Source: JACDAN01 sp963827705
GTDB taxonomy: Bacteria > Actinomycetota > Thermoleophilia > Gaiellales > Gaiellaceae
Assembly: GCA_963827705.1 (NCBI GenBank)
Contig: CAWHBN010000021.1
Coordinates: 62,001 to 126,000, forward strand
Length of the DNA stretch: 64,000 nucleotides
Direction: 5' to 3'
Made by a program: the position numbers and the translations under genes. The notes beneath the pieces are model-generated. The model saw nothing but the letters and a program-made list of their open reading frames with translations, was not told the origin of the DNA and ran no database searches. Below, piece after piece: positions 34,174 to 45,067 of this stretch (its first letter is position 1; the number at the start of each line of letters is the position of its first letter).

Positions 34174-34542
34174 CTATTCGTCGTCGCGGAGGGGCTCGCC
34201 GAGCTTCTCCGCCAGAGTCTCGGCGGTCAGCTTCGGCTCCTCGCCCTCGCCGCGCAGCTCCTCCACGGTGACGTCGCTCGAGGTGTAGACCTCGGCACGC
34301 GGGATCATCCGTGTCGGGCGGTTCTTGTCCCAGACCCAGACGTCTTCCATCCGCAGGTGGAAGAACGGGTAGCTCGGCTGCGGGACGTAGCGCAGGTCGA
34401 GCGTGTTGCAGAGGTAGGTCGCGTCCTGGGTGAGAACGCAGTACCGGAACAGGCCGAAAACAGCCGTGTACTCCTTCTTCAGCTGGAGCTCGAGCTCCGC
34501 CTCGAACTCGTCGAGCTCGTCGAGATGCGACATGCGGGTCAT
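34174..34542 (-). CDS. DUF2469 family protein
   Basis: A 122-residue acidic protein starting at ATG 34542 in ATGA overlap with folK. Its core EYTAVFGLFRYCVLTQD, FYLCN-like TYLCNTLDLRYVPQ and DVWVWDKNRPTRM match the pattern I know for the actinobacterial DUF2469 family (EYRDVVGLFSYVVET, DAWVWDMYRPARF). The function is unknown; in other actinomycetes the gene often lies near rnhB and lepB, unlike here. The presence of the family supports an actinobacterial origin for the window. Confidence 0.75.
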   Translation of the reverse strand: MTRMSHLDELDEFEAELELQLKKEYTAVFGLFRYCVLTQDATYLCNTLDLRYVPQPSYPFFHLRMEDVWVWDKNRPTRMIPRAEVYTSSDVTVEELRGEGEEPKLTAETLAEKLGEPLRDDE

Positions 34543-34997
34543 TGTAGTCTCGCAAGAAGGGCCTGCACCGGGCCCTGTCCCGGCACCTCGAGGCCGGGAT
34601 CGAGCTCGGCAAGCGGCTCCAGGACGAACAAGCGCTCGCCCATGCGCGGATGCGGGATCCGGAGCTCCGGCTCGTCGACGATGCGGCTGTCGTACAGGAG
34701 GATGTCGAGGTCGATCGTCCTCGGCCCGAGGCGGGGGCCGTGGCGCGTGCGGCCGAGGTCGCGCTCGAGATCGAGCAGGACGCTCAGGAGCTCGAGCGGC
34801 TCGAGCTCGGTCTGCAGCCGCGCGACGCCGTTCAGGAAGCGCGGCTGGTCCTCGTACCCGACCGGATCGGTCTCGCGCAGGCGCGAGACGCGCTGAACGT
34901 CGATCCCGTCGTGCGCGTCCAGGCGGGCGAGGGCCACGCGGATGGTCGCCTCGCGTTCACCCAGATTCGCGCCCAGCCCTAAATAGACAAGCGGCAT
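34539..34997 (-). CDS. folK: 6-hydroxymethyl-7,8-dihydropterin pyrophosphokinase
   Basis: FolK transfers pyrophosphate from ATP to the pterin alcohol just before dihydropteroate synthase. The 152-residue protein starts at ATG 34997 (MPLVYLGLGANLGEREATIR). Diagnostic segments are YLGLGANLGERE, QPRFLNGVARLQTELEPLEL, LERDLGRTRHGPRLGPRTIDLDILLYD (read in two parts: LGRTRHGPRLGPR and TIDLDILLYD with metal-binding Asp residues) and IPHPRMGERLFVLEPL. folB and folP are nearby on the same strand, separated from folK by the subtilase gene on the other strand. Confidence 0.95.
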   Translation of the reverse strand: MPLVYLGLGANLGEREATIRVALARLDAHDGIDVQRVSRLRETDPVGYEDQPRFLNGVARLQTELEPLELLSVLLDLERDLGRTRHGPRLGPRTIDLDILLYDSRIVDEPELRIPHPRMGERLFVLEPLAELDPGLEVPGQGPVQALLARLQ

Positions 34998-35019
34998 CTC
35001 CTCGCTATCGTGTCCATTA

Positions 35020-36618
35020 GTGCGCCGTCTTGGGGTCCTCCTGGCGTTGCTCCTCGTAGCTGCGCCAAGCCCGGCGCAGGCGGCCCCGGCTGCCCGGGTG
35101 CCGGGCGACCGCGAGGTCGCGGCGCTCTCGGAGTTCGGCCACACGATGCTCGGCCTCCGCGCCGACGCCGGCGCCGAGCGGCTGCTGGCGGCGAACGGCG
35201 GCACGATCGTCGCCCCAGACCTGCACATCTGGCGCCTCCCGAGCGGCACCGCGCAGCGCCTGATCCCGCGGCTCCGGCGACAGGGAGCCCTGCGTTTCGC
35301 CGAGCCGGACCGGCCGATCGCCCGCAACTCACACCTTCCCGGCGCGGATCCGCTCGCGGCACCGCCCATCGGCTGGCACCTCTACCGGATCGGAGCTGAC
35401 CGGGCGGAGCCGCCCGGGCCTGGAGTTCCGCTGACGATCATCGACTCCGGCCTCGACATGAACCACATGGAGTTCCGCGCCCGCCCGAACACGACGGTCC
35501 TGAACGAGCAGCAAGTTGAGCTGGGCGATGAGTACCACGGCACGATCGTCGCCTCGACCGCAGCAGCGCCGATCGACAACATCGGCGCTGTCGGCGTCTA
35601 CCCGCAGGCCGTGCTCCAGGCGTACGACCTCTGGTTCCTCTCGGAGTCGCTGATCGTCCAGGGGATCAGCCGGGCCACCGCGGCGAGAGCCGGCGTCATC
35701 AACCTGAGCCTGGGCGGCGACGAGCCGTCACGGGCGATGTACGAGGCGATCGTCAACGCGTTCGGCCGCGGCTCCATCGTCGTCGCTGCCGCCGGAAACG
35801 ATCGACTCCGCGAGGACCCGCAGATCTACCCGGCCGGTTTCCCGCACGTCCTGACCGTGGGCTCGACGGATGTCAGGGATCGGCCGTCGGCCTTCTCCAG
35901 CTCGAGCCCGGCTGTCGATCTTGCCGCGCCGGGCGAGCAGATCCCCTGGCAGCACCCAACCGATCCGACAATCCACCAGACCGTCAACGGGACAAGCTTC
36001 TCCTCGCCGCAGGTTGCGGCGGCGACGGCGTGGGTGTGGACGGCGCGGCCGGGGATCGAGAAGACGCAGCTCTTCGACCTGATGCGGCGCTCCACACGCG
36101 ACGTGGCGCCCCCCGGTTTCGACCGGCGAACAGGCTTCGGCATCCTCGACATCCCCACCGCCCTCAAGCGGGCGCTGCCGCCGATCGACCCGATGGAGCC
36201 GAACGACGACGTCGATCACGTCAAGGCGCACGGGATCTTCCGCGCTGCTGCCCGACCGCTGACCGGTCCCGGCCGGCGTCGTGCCTCGCTGACCGCGCGT
36301 GTTCATGCGAGCGAGGACCCCGACGACGTCTATCGCTTCTGGGTTCCCGCGCGGCGCGAGGTGACCGCAGTCGTGCGGCCGACCGCCGACGTGTCGGTGG
36401 CTGCATGGGCGGCGGGTACGCGAAGCGTCTACGAGCGCGGCGGCGCCAGGGCCCGCGACCTGCTCGCCGGAAGCGCGCTGCGCGGCGGACGGACGGAGAC
36501 GATCCGGATCGAGAACACCCGAAGCCGCGGGTTCTACGCGTACCTCGACGTCTTCCCGGCCAAGGGCGAGCGCTCGAGCCGGTATGCGCTGCAGATCAGC
36601 TCTCGCGCACTGCGGTAG
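35020..36618 (+). CDS. Secreted subtilisin-like serine protease (S8)
   Basis: Start GTG 35020; residues 1-22 are a signal peptide (MRRLGVLLALLLVAAPSPAQA). Catalytic residues are visible in order: Asp in LTIIDSGLDMNH, His in DEYHGTIVAS, oxyanion Asn in VVAAAGNDRL and Ser in NGTSFSSPQVAAA. A propeptide-like region (residues about 25-105) precedes the catalytic domain. The last 140 residues form a beta-rich pre-peptidase C-terminal type domain (PNDDVDHV, DPDDVYRFWVPARREV). The gene lies among folate genes on the opposite strand and overlaps folB at its 3' end by 23 bases. It is likely an exported protease with no folate link. Confidence 0.92.
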   Translation: MRRLGVLLALLLVAAPSPAQAAPAARVPGDREVAALSEFGHTMLGLRADAGAERLLAANGGTIVAPDLHIWRLPSGTAQRLIPRLRRQGALRFAEPDRPIARNSHLPGADPLAAPPIGWHLYRIGADRAEPPGPGVPLTIIDSGLDMNHMEFRARPNTTVLNEQQVELGDEYHGTIVASTAAAPIDNIGAVGVYPQAVLQAYDLWFLSESLIVQGISRATAARAGVINLSLGGDEPSRAMYEAIVNAFGRGSIVVAAAGNDRLREDPQIYPAGFPHVLTVGSTDVRDRPSAFSSSSPAVDLAAPGEQIPWQHPTDPTIHQTVNGTSFSSPQVAAATAWVWTARPGIEKTQLFDLMRRSTRDVAPPGFDRRTGFGILDIPTALKRALPPIDPMEPNDDVDHVKAHGIFRAAARPLTGPGRRRASLTARVHASEDPDDVYRFWVPARREVTAVVRPTADVSVAAWAAGTRSVYERGGARARDLLAGSALRGGRTETIRIENTRSRGFYAYLDVFPAKGERSSRYALQISSRALR

Positions 36619-36943
36619 CGGCGGAGTACTCGACGGTCAGGCCGGAAGGCGCGATCCCCGGCTTGCGCACACGGACCTCCACGCGGCTCGCCGCAAACCG
36701 GGCGGCGAGCTCGTCCGCCACCGCTGCGGCCAGCTTCTCGATCAGCCGGTATTCGCCCGCCTCCGACACCTCGCGTACGCAGGCAGCGACGGCGCGATAG
36801 TCCACGGTCGCTTCCAGCCGGTCCTCCGGAGGCTCGTCGACAGTCAACGTGATGTCGTAGAAGAACGTCCGCCCCGTCTCCCGCTCGTCATCGTCGACGC
36901 CGTGACGGCCGAAGACCTCCAACCCGACGAGCTCGACGATCAC
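36596..36943 (-). CDS. folB: Dihydroneopterin aldolase
   Basis: FolB splits dihydroneopterin to the hydroxymethyl pterin used by FolK. The 115-residue protein starts with GTG 36943 (MIVELVGLEVFGRHGVDDDE), where FGRHGV is the family signature, followed by FYDITLTVDE, the TVDYRAV segment and IEKLAAAVADELAARF with the catalytic Glu/Lys region near YRLIEKLA. GTGA overlap with folP shows translational coupling. Confidence 0.94.
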   Translation of the reverse strand: MIVELVGLEVFGRHGVDDDERETGRTFFYDITLTVDEPPEDRLEATVDYRAVAACVREVSEAGEYRLIEKLAAAVADELAARFAASRVEVRVRKPGIAPSGLTVEYSAATAVRES

Positions 36944-37755
36944 CCGACCACCGCCCTGGCCGCGGTCAGCGCCTCCACGTGCTCCTTCACGTCGTGCACG
37001 CGGAGGATCGTCGCACCGCGCTCGTAGGCAGTCACGGCCGCCGCGATGCTGGCCGAGAGCGGACCGGTGGTCGCGTCCGGATCGCCGAGGATCCTGCCGA
37101 GCGAGCTCTTCCGTGAGAAGCCGACGACCACCGGCCGGCCGAGGTCGGCGATCTCGTCGAGGCGGCGGATCAGCTCGAAGTTCTGCTCCACCGTCTTGCC
37201 GAACCCGATCCCGGGGTCGACGCAGATCCGGTCCTCACTGATCCCGGAGTCGACCGCGAGCTGCACACGTTCCTCGAGGAAGCGCCTGACGTCCGACACG
37301 ACGTCGTCGTAGGTCGGGCTCGCCTGCATGGTGCGCGGCTCGCCCTGCATGTGCATCAGGCAGACATACGCGTCCGCCTCGGCTGCGACCTCGGCCAGCT
37401 CTGGATCCGCGCGCAGTGCCGTCACGTCGTTGACCATCTCTGCACCGAGCTCGAGCGCCCGGCGCGCCACGTCGGCCTTCGCGGTGTCGATCGAGACGGG
37501 CAGGCCGGTGAGGCTCTCCAGCACGGGCACGACGCGGCGGAGCTCCTCGTCCAGGGACACGCCCTCGGACCCGGGTCGGGTCGACTCCCCGCCGACGTCG
37601 ACGATCGCTGCTCCCTCTTCGACCATCCGCCGCGCCGAGTCGACCGCGTCCTCGGGGCGGAAGTTGACGCCGCCGTCCGAGAACGAGTCGGGCGTCACGT
37701 TGACGATCCCCATCACCGACGGGCGGACAAAGCGCTGCTCCAGCGCCATTCGCAC
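36940..37755 (-). CDS. folP: Dihydropteroate synthase
   Basis: FolP joins hydroxymethyl-dihydropterin pyrophosphate to p-aminobenzoate; it is the sulfonamide target. The 271-residue TIM barrel shows MGIVNVTPDSFSDGG (loop 1), ESTRPGSEGVSLDEE (loop 2), PVSIDTAKADVARRAL, MVNDVTAL, CLMHMQGEPRTMQ, CVDPGIGFGKTVEQN and the terminal VVGFSRKSSLGRIL and HDVKEH. GTG 37755 or ATG 37749 can serve as start. It precedes folB in an operon, and the uncharacterised gene ending at 37766 lies 10 bases upstream. Confidence 0.96.
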   Translation of the reverse strand: MRMALEQRFVRPSVMGIVNVTPDSFSDGGVNFRPEDAVDSARRMVEEGAAIVDVGGESTRPGSEGVSLDEELRRVVPVLESLTGLPVSIDTAKADVARRALELGAEMVNDVTALRADPELAEVAAEADAYVCLMHMQGEPRTMQASPTYDDVVSDVRRFLEERVQLAVDSGISEDRICVDPGIGFGKTVEQNFELIRRLDEIADLGRPVVVGFSRKSSLGRILGDPDATTGPLSASIAAAVTAYERGATILRVHDVKEHVEALTAARAVVG

Positions 37756-37765
37756 GCCTGAGAGC

Positions 37766-38206
37766 CTAGGGCTCGGGCGAATCGGCCACGGGTAGGAGCA
37801 GGTCGATCTCGTCGCGTCGACGGTAGGACTCGATGCTCGGCCGTGTCTCGTCCGGATCCGCCGCCTTCACGAGAGCCGCGAACGTGGGGGCGATCTGCTC
37901 GTACACCTCCGGAGGCTCGCCGCGAAGCCGCGCTCGCAGATACCGGCCACCGGGCAGGGAGCCCGGCTCCAGCCCCAGCCTGGCCGGCTCGTCGCCTTCT
38001 CTCACCTGGACGCACACGCGGTACTCGCGTGCGGACTCGTAAAACGCCCCGAAGAACCTGCGGCCGCGGAGCTCGACCAGCGCCTCCAGGCGGTCCCACC
38101 CGCGACGGATCTCGTCGACCTCGTCCGGGGTGCGCAGGAACATCACGGGAGTCTCCGTGCGTTCGACCAGCGTTGCCGGCACGCCGCCGGGAATCGGCTC
38201 ACCCAT
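37766..38206 (-). CDS. GyrI-like/effector-binding-like small protein
   Basis: Using ATG 38206 (MGEPIPGGVPATLVERTETP) the protein has 146 residues. The pattern of a strand with ETPVMFLRTPDEVDEIRRGWDRLEALV and a later GRRFFGAFYESAREYRVCVQV (each shorter than given elsewhere; key parts FFGAFYE and YRVCVQV) resembles SOUL/GyrI-like ligand-binding folds. This call is tentative. It is 10 bases upstream of folP on the same strand. The ORF up to 38293 would overlap the metallopeptidase gene and lacks conserved sequence. Confidence 0.5.
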   Translation of the reverse strand: MGEPIPGGVPATLVERTETPVMFLRTPDEVDEIRRGWDRLEALVELRGRRFFGAFYESAREYRVCVQVREGDEPARLGLEPGSLPGGRYLRARLRGEPPEVYEQIAPTFAALVKAADPDETRPSIESYRRRDEIDLLLPVADSPEP

Positions 38207-38265
38207 CTCGCTGGAGACCGTAGCGAGGTGAGCCTCCCAACGCGAACCCCTGCTTTGGCGCGTTC

Positions 38266-39156
38266 CTAGATCGAGCCGGAGAAGGTGTCGCACACGGCAG
38301 GCCTGCCCTGTTCGTAGCCCCGCGAGAACCAGCGCCGCCGCTGCTCCGACGAGCCGTGCGTCCAGCCTTCGGGATTGACCTGGCCCTGCGTCTGCTCCTG
38401 GATCCGGTCATCGCCGATCGCGGAAGCCGCGTCGAGCCCCTCGTTGATGTCCTGCTGGGTCAGTTCCTCGAGGAGCCCCTGTTGCACCGCGTTGGCGGCC
38501 CAGACGCCTGCGTAGCAGTCCGCCTGGAGCTCCGAGCGGACGGCCCGGCTCTCGGGCCCCTGGCGGTCGTTCCCGATCTGATCGAGCACGCCGAGCTGGT
38601 TCTGGACGTGATGACCGTACTCGTGAGCAATCACGTACGCCTGAGCGAACGGCCCGCCACCGGCGCCGAAGCGGGATTGCAGCTCGTCGAAGAAGCCGAG
38701 GTCGATGTAGACCTTCTGGTCGCGCGGGCAGTAGAACGGCCCGACCTGGGAGCTCGCGAAGCCGCACTGCGTCTGTACCTGCTCGGTGAAGAAGACGGTG
38801 TTCGCGTACGGATACCGGCGGTTGCTCCGCTCGAAGGTGCCGTTCCAGAAGCCCTGAACGCTGTTGACGACGCCGACGATCCGGCAGTCCTGCCGCTCGT
38901 TTGCATCCTGGCCCGATTGGCACTCCTGCGAGACCTCGCTCGGCGTGTCGCCCTGCCCGACTTGCTGCTCGTCCAGGGGCGCGAGTTGGCCATCGAGGCC
39001 GCCGCCTCCGCCGAGGACGGTCAGCAACAGATAGACGACGACGGCGACGATGCCGATGCCACCGCCACCCACGGCTAGCCCGCCCGGAGCCATGCGGCGC
39101 CCGCGAACGTCGGTGACCTGACCGGGATCGAGCTTCGCTCCACGCCGAAAGCGCAT
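38266..39156 (-). CDS. Neutral zinc metallopeptidase (YpfJ-type)
   Basis: The 296-residue protein starts at ATG 39156 (MRFRRGAKLDPGQVTDVRGR), a segment typical of the YpfJ/KPN_02809 family. One N-terminal membrane anchor follows (IGIVAVVVYLLLTVLG). The catalytic motif HEYGHHVQNQLG (HExxH) is at about 190, with the downstream SELQADCYAGVW segment providing the third ligand, and EGWTHGSSEQRRRWFSRGY near the C-terminus. The catalytic domain should face the outside. Physiological substrates of this family are not known. Confidence 0.92.
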   Translation of the reverse strand: MRFRRGAKLDPGQVTDVRGRRMAPGGLAVGGGGIGIVAVVVYLLLTVLGGGGGLDGQLAPLDEQQVGQGDTPSEVSQECQSGQDANERQDCRIVGVVNSVQGFWNGTFERSNRRYPYANTVFFTEQVQTQCGFASSQVGPFYCPRDQKVYIDLGFFDELQSRFGAGGGPFAQAYVIAHEYGHHVQNQLGVLDQIGNDRQGPESRAVRSELQADCYAGVWAANAVQQGLLEELTQQDINEGLDAASAIGDDRIQEQTQGQVNPEGWTHGSSEQRRRWFSRGYEQGRPAVCDTFSGSI

Positions 39157-39195
39157 GACGCTCTCTTACCCGCGCCCGGCGCACCGGGAAACGGC

Positions 39196-39229
39196 GGAGC
39201 GGCCGGCCACGTCGCTGACCGGCCGCTCC
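39196..39229 (-). terminator. Hairpin terminator after the Ycf48-like gene
   Basis: Perfect 11-bp stem GGAGCGGCCGG (39196-39206) and CCGGCCGCTCC (39219-39229) with a 12-base loop, 10 bases beyond the stop of the minus-strand propeller gene and upstream of the metallopeptidase start. It has no U-tract, so termination may depend on Rho or be partial. Confidence 0.55.
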
Positions 39230-39238
39230 TGGCTCCCG

Positions 39239-41398
39239 CTAGCGCTTCTTCTTCGGCGGGCGGACGTCGACGACGAGCGGCTTCGTGCCCGCTCCCACGT
39301 GGTCGGCCGTGCCAAGTACATGCCCGACGAACACGGACTTCTTGGAAACGCGCCAACGGGTGACGAACGTGCCGTTCGAGGCGACGATCGCAACCTGCGA
39401 GCGCCACACCCCCGAGATGCGCATCGAAACGACCGCCTGCTCGCCGGCAACGGCGGAGGAGAGCCGGCCGCTGACGGTGATCGTGGCGGGCTTCGAAATC
39501 CGCCTTCCCCGGGTCGTGATCGTGAGCGTGCGTGCCGTACCGACGTCGCCGCCGCTCGTCGTCGCATAGAGGAAGTTGGTGCCCGCGAGTGCGTACGCGG
39601 TCCCGCCGGCCATGTCGACGTCCCTGACGAACGCCGGGCTGACGAGCTGCGGCCGCCAGCTGGCTCCGCCGTCGGAAGTACGGAGCACGAAGCCGCGTGC
39701 CTCGAGCCCGACCCTCGGTACGACGACGTAGCCGTTCCGCGAATCCGCGAAGTCGACCTGGGTCATCGGCCTTCCGCTCGAGACGAGCTCCGTCCACGTT
39801 CGCCCCGCGTTCGTCGTCTTCCAGAGCCGGAAGCTCACGTCGACCAGGTAGCCGGTCTGCGTCGACACGAACGAGATGTCGTGAATGCGGCTTTTCGTCG
39901 GCCGGCGGAGTGGCCGCCAGGTGAGGCCGCCGTTCGGGGAGAAGAGCAGCCGCAGCCGTCCGGCCGCGACGATCCCGGACCCGGCCGTGTCGGCCATCAA
40001 GAGGCCCGCACCACGCAGGTCGCGGTCGGACACGGCCGAGAACGTCTCGCCGCCGTCAATCGACCTGCGGATGCCGCGCGCGCCGATGACGACCACGTGG
40101 TTTGCGTCCGTCGCGACGAGGTCCCGTGCTCCCACCGGCGTGCCGGTGTTCAGGAGCCGGTAGCTCGCGCCGCCGTTGTCGGACCGCTGGACGGTCCCGT
40201 CGTCCGCCAGGACATAGAGGCGCGAGGCGGTCGGCGCAGCCACCGCCCTGATCCCCAGCGAGGTCGGTGGGCTGACGTTGGCCCAGGTCTGCCCGGCGTC
40301 GGTCGTTCGTGCGAGGGCGCCTGCGCGGCCGCCTGCGTAGGCGATTCGGTCGGTCGCCGCTTCGAGGACCGTGAAGTCGTCGGTCAGGCGGCCGCCGACC
40401 ACGCGCCAGGTGTCTCCTCCGTCATCCGAGATCACGGCGCTGCCGAAGTTCCCTACGGCGAGGCCACGCGTGGCAGACGCCAGCTCCACCGCGAACGCCG
40501 ACTCAGCGGGCGGCGTGGCAGCGGTGAACGTGTCACCGCCGTCCGTGGTCTTCACGATCCGGTTTCCCTGCCGCATCGCGAGCAAGCAGTTGTCGGCGTC
40601 GGAGCAGCGGATCGAGCCGAAGTCTCCGCCCGGCACACCGGCCACCGCCTTCTGCTCCCACGTCGCGCCGCCGTCGGTGCTCTTGAGCAGCTGGAGGGCC
40701 TGGCCGACCGCATAGAGCGTTGTGGCGTCCGCCTGCTCGAGGCCGAAGAGCGGCAGGCTGAACCCCGCCACCTGGGTCCAGGTGACTGCGCCGTCCGTCG
40801 TGCGCTGGATCGAGCCGCCGGAGCTCGCGAAGCAGGTCGTGTCGCTCGTGCAGAGCAGGTCCGTGGCGGGTGGAATGACCGGCACGGCCGTGCGGCGCGT
40901 GAACGTCTGACCGCCGTCGGCGGTCGACAGCACGGCGTTGTTTCCGAGCACGAGGTACCCCACGTTCGACGATGGGAACGAGAAGGCTCCGACCGGTGAC
41001 GGACAAGTCAGATCGCTCGCCGAGAACGGAAGCCGCTGGAACGTCGCGCCGCCGTCGTCGGACCGGCGAAGCGAGCAGCCGCCGCCCACCACGATCCGGT
41101 CCGGCGAGCCGGCCATGCGTACCCGGCGGAGGTCGAGGGTGAGCCCGGTCACGACGCCCGACCAGCTCGATCCGGCGTTCGTGCTCTTGAGCAGCGTCCC
41201 GAAGGCGCCGGCTGCGTAGCACGTCGTCCCGCCGCAGACGAGGTCGGTCAGGTTGTTCGGTCCGAGCGTCGGATTGCCCGAGTACCAGCCGGAGTGCGGT
41301 GTGTTCACTCCGGCCGAGGCACCGGCGATGAGCGTCAGCGCCGCCGCCACAGCTGCGGCGGTCCAGGCGCGGCCACGCGAATGGAAGAGCGTGTGCAT
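39239..41398 (-). CDS. Secreted Ycf48/BNR-repeat beta-propeller protein
   Basis: The 719-residue protein starts at ATG 41398 with an AAAGGGG site and has a signal peptide (WTAAAVAAALTLIAGASAG). It consists of at least ten repeats of the Ycf48/sortilin-like type, with the recurring Asp-box phrase S.DGG.TW (for example KSTDGGATWEQK, KTTNAGRTWTEL, RTSDGGASWRPQ). A C-terminal Ig-like domain (residues about 625-710: GRRISKPATITVSGRLSS) precedes a basic PPKKKR end. It resembles photosystem-assembly factor homologues in heterotrophs, whose role there is unknown. Binding of extracellular polymer or a structural role are possible. Confidence 0.82.
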   Translation of the reverse strand: MHTLFHSRGRAWTAAAVAAALTLIAGASAGVNTPHSGWYSGNPTLGPNNLTDLVCGGTTCYAAGAFGTLLKSTNAGSSWSGVVTGLTLDLRRVRMAGSPDRIVVGGGCSLRRSDDGGATFQRLPFSASDLTCPSPVGAFSFPSSNVGYLVLGNNAVLSTADGGQTFTRRTAVPVIPPATDLLCTSDTTCFASSGGSIQRTTDGAVTWTQVAGFSLPLFGLEQADATTLYAVGQALQLLKSTDGGATWEQKAVAGVPGGDFGSIRCSDADNCLLAMRQGNRIVKTTDGGDTFTAATPPAESAFAVELASATRGLAVGNFGSAVISDDGGDTWRVVGGRLTDDFTVLEAATDRIAYAGGRAGALARTTDAGQTWANVSPPTSLGIRAVAAPTASRLYVLADDGTVQRSDNGGASYRLLNTGTPVGARDLVATDANHVVVIGARGIRRSIDGGETFSAVSDRDLRGAGLLMADTAGSGIVAAGRLRLLFSPNGGLTWRPLRRPTKSRIHDISFVSTQTGYLVDVSFRLWKTTNAGRTWTELVSSGRPMTQVDFADSRNGYVVVPRVGLEARGFVLRTSDGGASWRPQLVSPAFVRDVDMAGGTAYALAGTNFLYATTSGGDVGTARTLTITTRGRRISKPATITVSGRLSSAVAGEQAVVSMRISGVWRSQVAIVASNGTFVTRWRVSKKSVFVGHVLGTADHVGAGTKPLVVDVRPPKKKR

Positions 41399-41546
41399 GA
41401 GAAACCCCTTTCCCGCGTCCGCTGCGTCGGCGGCGAGACGCTCCGTGGAAGGAGATGATCGTTACTTGCCGGCGGCCCGCCTACAAGGGGCTACGCAGGA
41501 CTTTTCAGGCTATCCGTACTTTTTCCGAGCTGTTCCGAACGCTTTC

Positions 41547-42440
41547 CTAACGAACCTCGGTCCGCGGCCGCCGCTGGATCAGCCAGAGACCCGCGATGAT
41601 CGCCGTGCCGCCGATCGCCAGGCTGACGGCGAGCTCCTCGCCGAGCAGGAGAACCGAGGCCAGCACCCCGAAGATCGGCACGAGCATCGCGAAGGCGGAC
41701 GCACGCGCGGGGCCGATGCGGCTCACGCCCTCGTAGAACAGGACGAACGCGAGGACGGTCCCGAAGACCGCGAGGTAGAGCATCGGCAGCCAGCCGTCGG
41801 CCCCCGCATCCTCGAGGTCGTTCCACCCCTGCTCGGCCAGGCTGAAGGGGATCAGCATTGCCGTGCCGGTCGCGGTTGCGTACAGGGTCGACGTCACCGC
41901 CCCGAAACGGGCGATCGCCGGCCGCCCGATCAGCAGATAGATCGCCCAGCAGAACGCGCCGGCGACGAAGAGCGCTGCTCCCGCGAGCCTGTCCCTCTCC
42001 AGCGGACCGCCCGGATCGACCACGAACACCAGCCCGGCGAAGGCGAGGGCGAGGCCGGCGGCTGCGGAGCGTGACACTCGCTCACCGAGCACCGCCCAAC
42101 CGAGGAGGACGGTGAACACCGGCGCGAACCCCGGCACGATGATCGCCCCGTCCGATGCCGGCGCGAGCTCGAGGCCGTAGAGGAAGAACACGTTGTAACC
42201 GGCAACCGCGGTTGCACCCATCGCCAGCACGAGCGGAAGATTCGCCCTGCCCGGCGCCCGAATCGGCCCGTGCCGCGCGCCGGCCCACAGCGCGAGCAGC
42301 GCCGTCGCAATCGAGAACCGCACGGCCGCAACCGTGAACGGCGGCACCTCCTCGACGGCAAGCTTCCCCGCAGGCCAGGTCCCGCCGAAACAGACGGCCA
42401 TGCCGAGCAGACAGAGGTAGGCAGTCCGGGCAGACGCCAT
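41547..42440 (-). CDS. EamA/DMT family transporter
   Basis: The 297-residue membrane protein starts at 42440 (MASARTAYLCLLGMAVCFGG) and has ten predicted helices in two EamA halves, each starting with a conserved pattern (WPAGKLAVEEVPPFTVAAVRF in part, then VFGTVLAFVLFYEGVSRIGP in the second half). Family members export amino acids, nucleosides or other metabolites. It follows ftsH on the same strand with a 49-base gap. No substrate can be inferred. Confidence 0.9.
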   Translation of the reverse strand: MASARTAYLCLLGMAVCFGGTWPAGKLAVEEVPPFTVAAVRFSIATALLALWAGARHGPIRAPGRANLPLVLAMGATAVAGYNVFFLYGLELAPASDGAIIVPGFAPVFTVLLGWAVLGERVSRSAAAGLALAFAGLVFVVDPGGPLERDRLAGAALFVAGAFCWAIYLLIGRPAIARFGAVTSTLYATATGTAMLIPFSLAEQGWNDLEDAGADGWLPMLYLAVFGTVLAFVLFYEGVSRIGPARASAFAMLVPIFGVLASVLLLGEELAVSLAIGGTAIIAGLWLIQRRPRTEVR

Positions 42441-42473
42441 TCAGCAAGAAACGGCGCGGCTGCGAGTTCTCTG

Positions 42474-42488
42474 CCGTCGAGGCGACGG
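42474..42488 (-). terminator. Short hairpin at the end of ftsH
   Basis: A 6-bp stem (CCGTCG 42474-42479, CGACGG 42483-42488) with loop AGG begins one base after the ftsH stop. It is short and has no U-tract, so its role as a terminator is weakly supported. Confidence 0.3.
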
Positions 42489-42489
42489 G

Positions 42490-44460
<1,971 letters not shown>

Positions 44461-44523
44461 AGGCGGTCTATCGGCCAGGGTAGCAGCGGGATTAGCGGCA
44501 GAGCATGCTCCGAACGGGGTGAA

Positions 44524-45045
44524 TCACAGGCCGGCGGCGGCCTCGTCGCCGAGCACGCCGACGTAGCGGAGATTGCGGTAGCGCTCGGCGAAGTCGAGCC
44601 CGTAACCGACCACGAACCGGTTGGGGATCTCGAAGCCCGTGTACCGGACCGGAACCTCCACCTCGCGGCGCTCCGGCTTGGTCAGGAGGGCACAGATCTC
44701 GAGCGAAGCGGGCCCCCTCGCACTGAGCGTTCTCGTCATATACGAGAGCGTGAGGCCGGAGTCGATGATGTCCTCGACGACGAGGACGTTGCGGCCCTCG
44801 ATCGACTCGTCCAGGTCCTTGAGGATCCGCACGACGCCCGAGGAGTCCGTCGAGGCGCCGTAACTCGAGATCGCCATGAAGTCCACCTCACACGGCACCG
44901 TGATGTGGCGCATCAGGTCGGCCATGAAGAACACGGCGCCCTTGAGCACTCCCACCAGCAGCAGGTCCTTGCCCGCATAGTCGACCGAGATCTCGGCGCC
45001 GAGCTCGGCGATCCGCTCGCGCAGAGCGTCCTCCTCGATCAGCAC
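44524..45045 (-). CDS. hpt: Hypoxanthine phosphoribosyltransferase
   Basis: Purine salvage enzyme that makes IMP or GMP from base and PRPP. The 173-residue protein starts at GTG 45045 (MLIEEDALRERIAELG). The PRPP motif is VLVVEDIIDSGLTL, the N-terminal loop is LVGVLKGAVFFMADL, and the base-binding part is VVGYGLDFAERYRNLRYVGV. It lies 22 bases after tilS and 63 bases before ftsH, in the tilS-hpt-ftsH arrangement common in Gram-positive bacteria and actinomycetes. Confidence 0.96.
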   Translation of the reverse strand: MLIEEDALRERIAELGAEISVDYAGKDLLLVGVLKGAVFFMADLMRHITVPCEVDFMAISSYGASTDSSGVVRILKDLDESIEGRNVLVVEDIIDSGLTLSYMTRTLSARGPASLEICALLTKPERREVEVPVRYTGFEIPNRFVVGYGLDFAERYRNLRYVGVLGDEAAAGL

Positions 45046-45067
45046 CTCGGCGACGCCCTGCTCGACC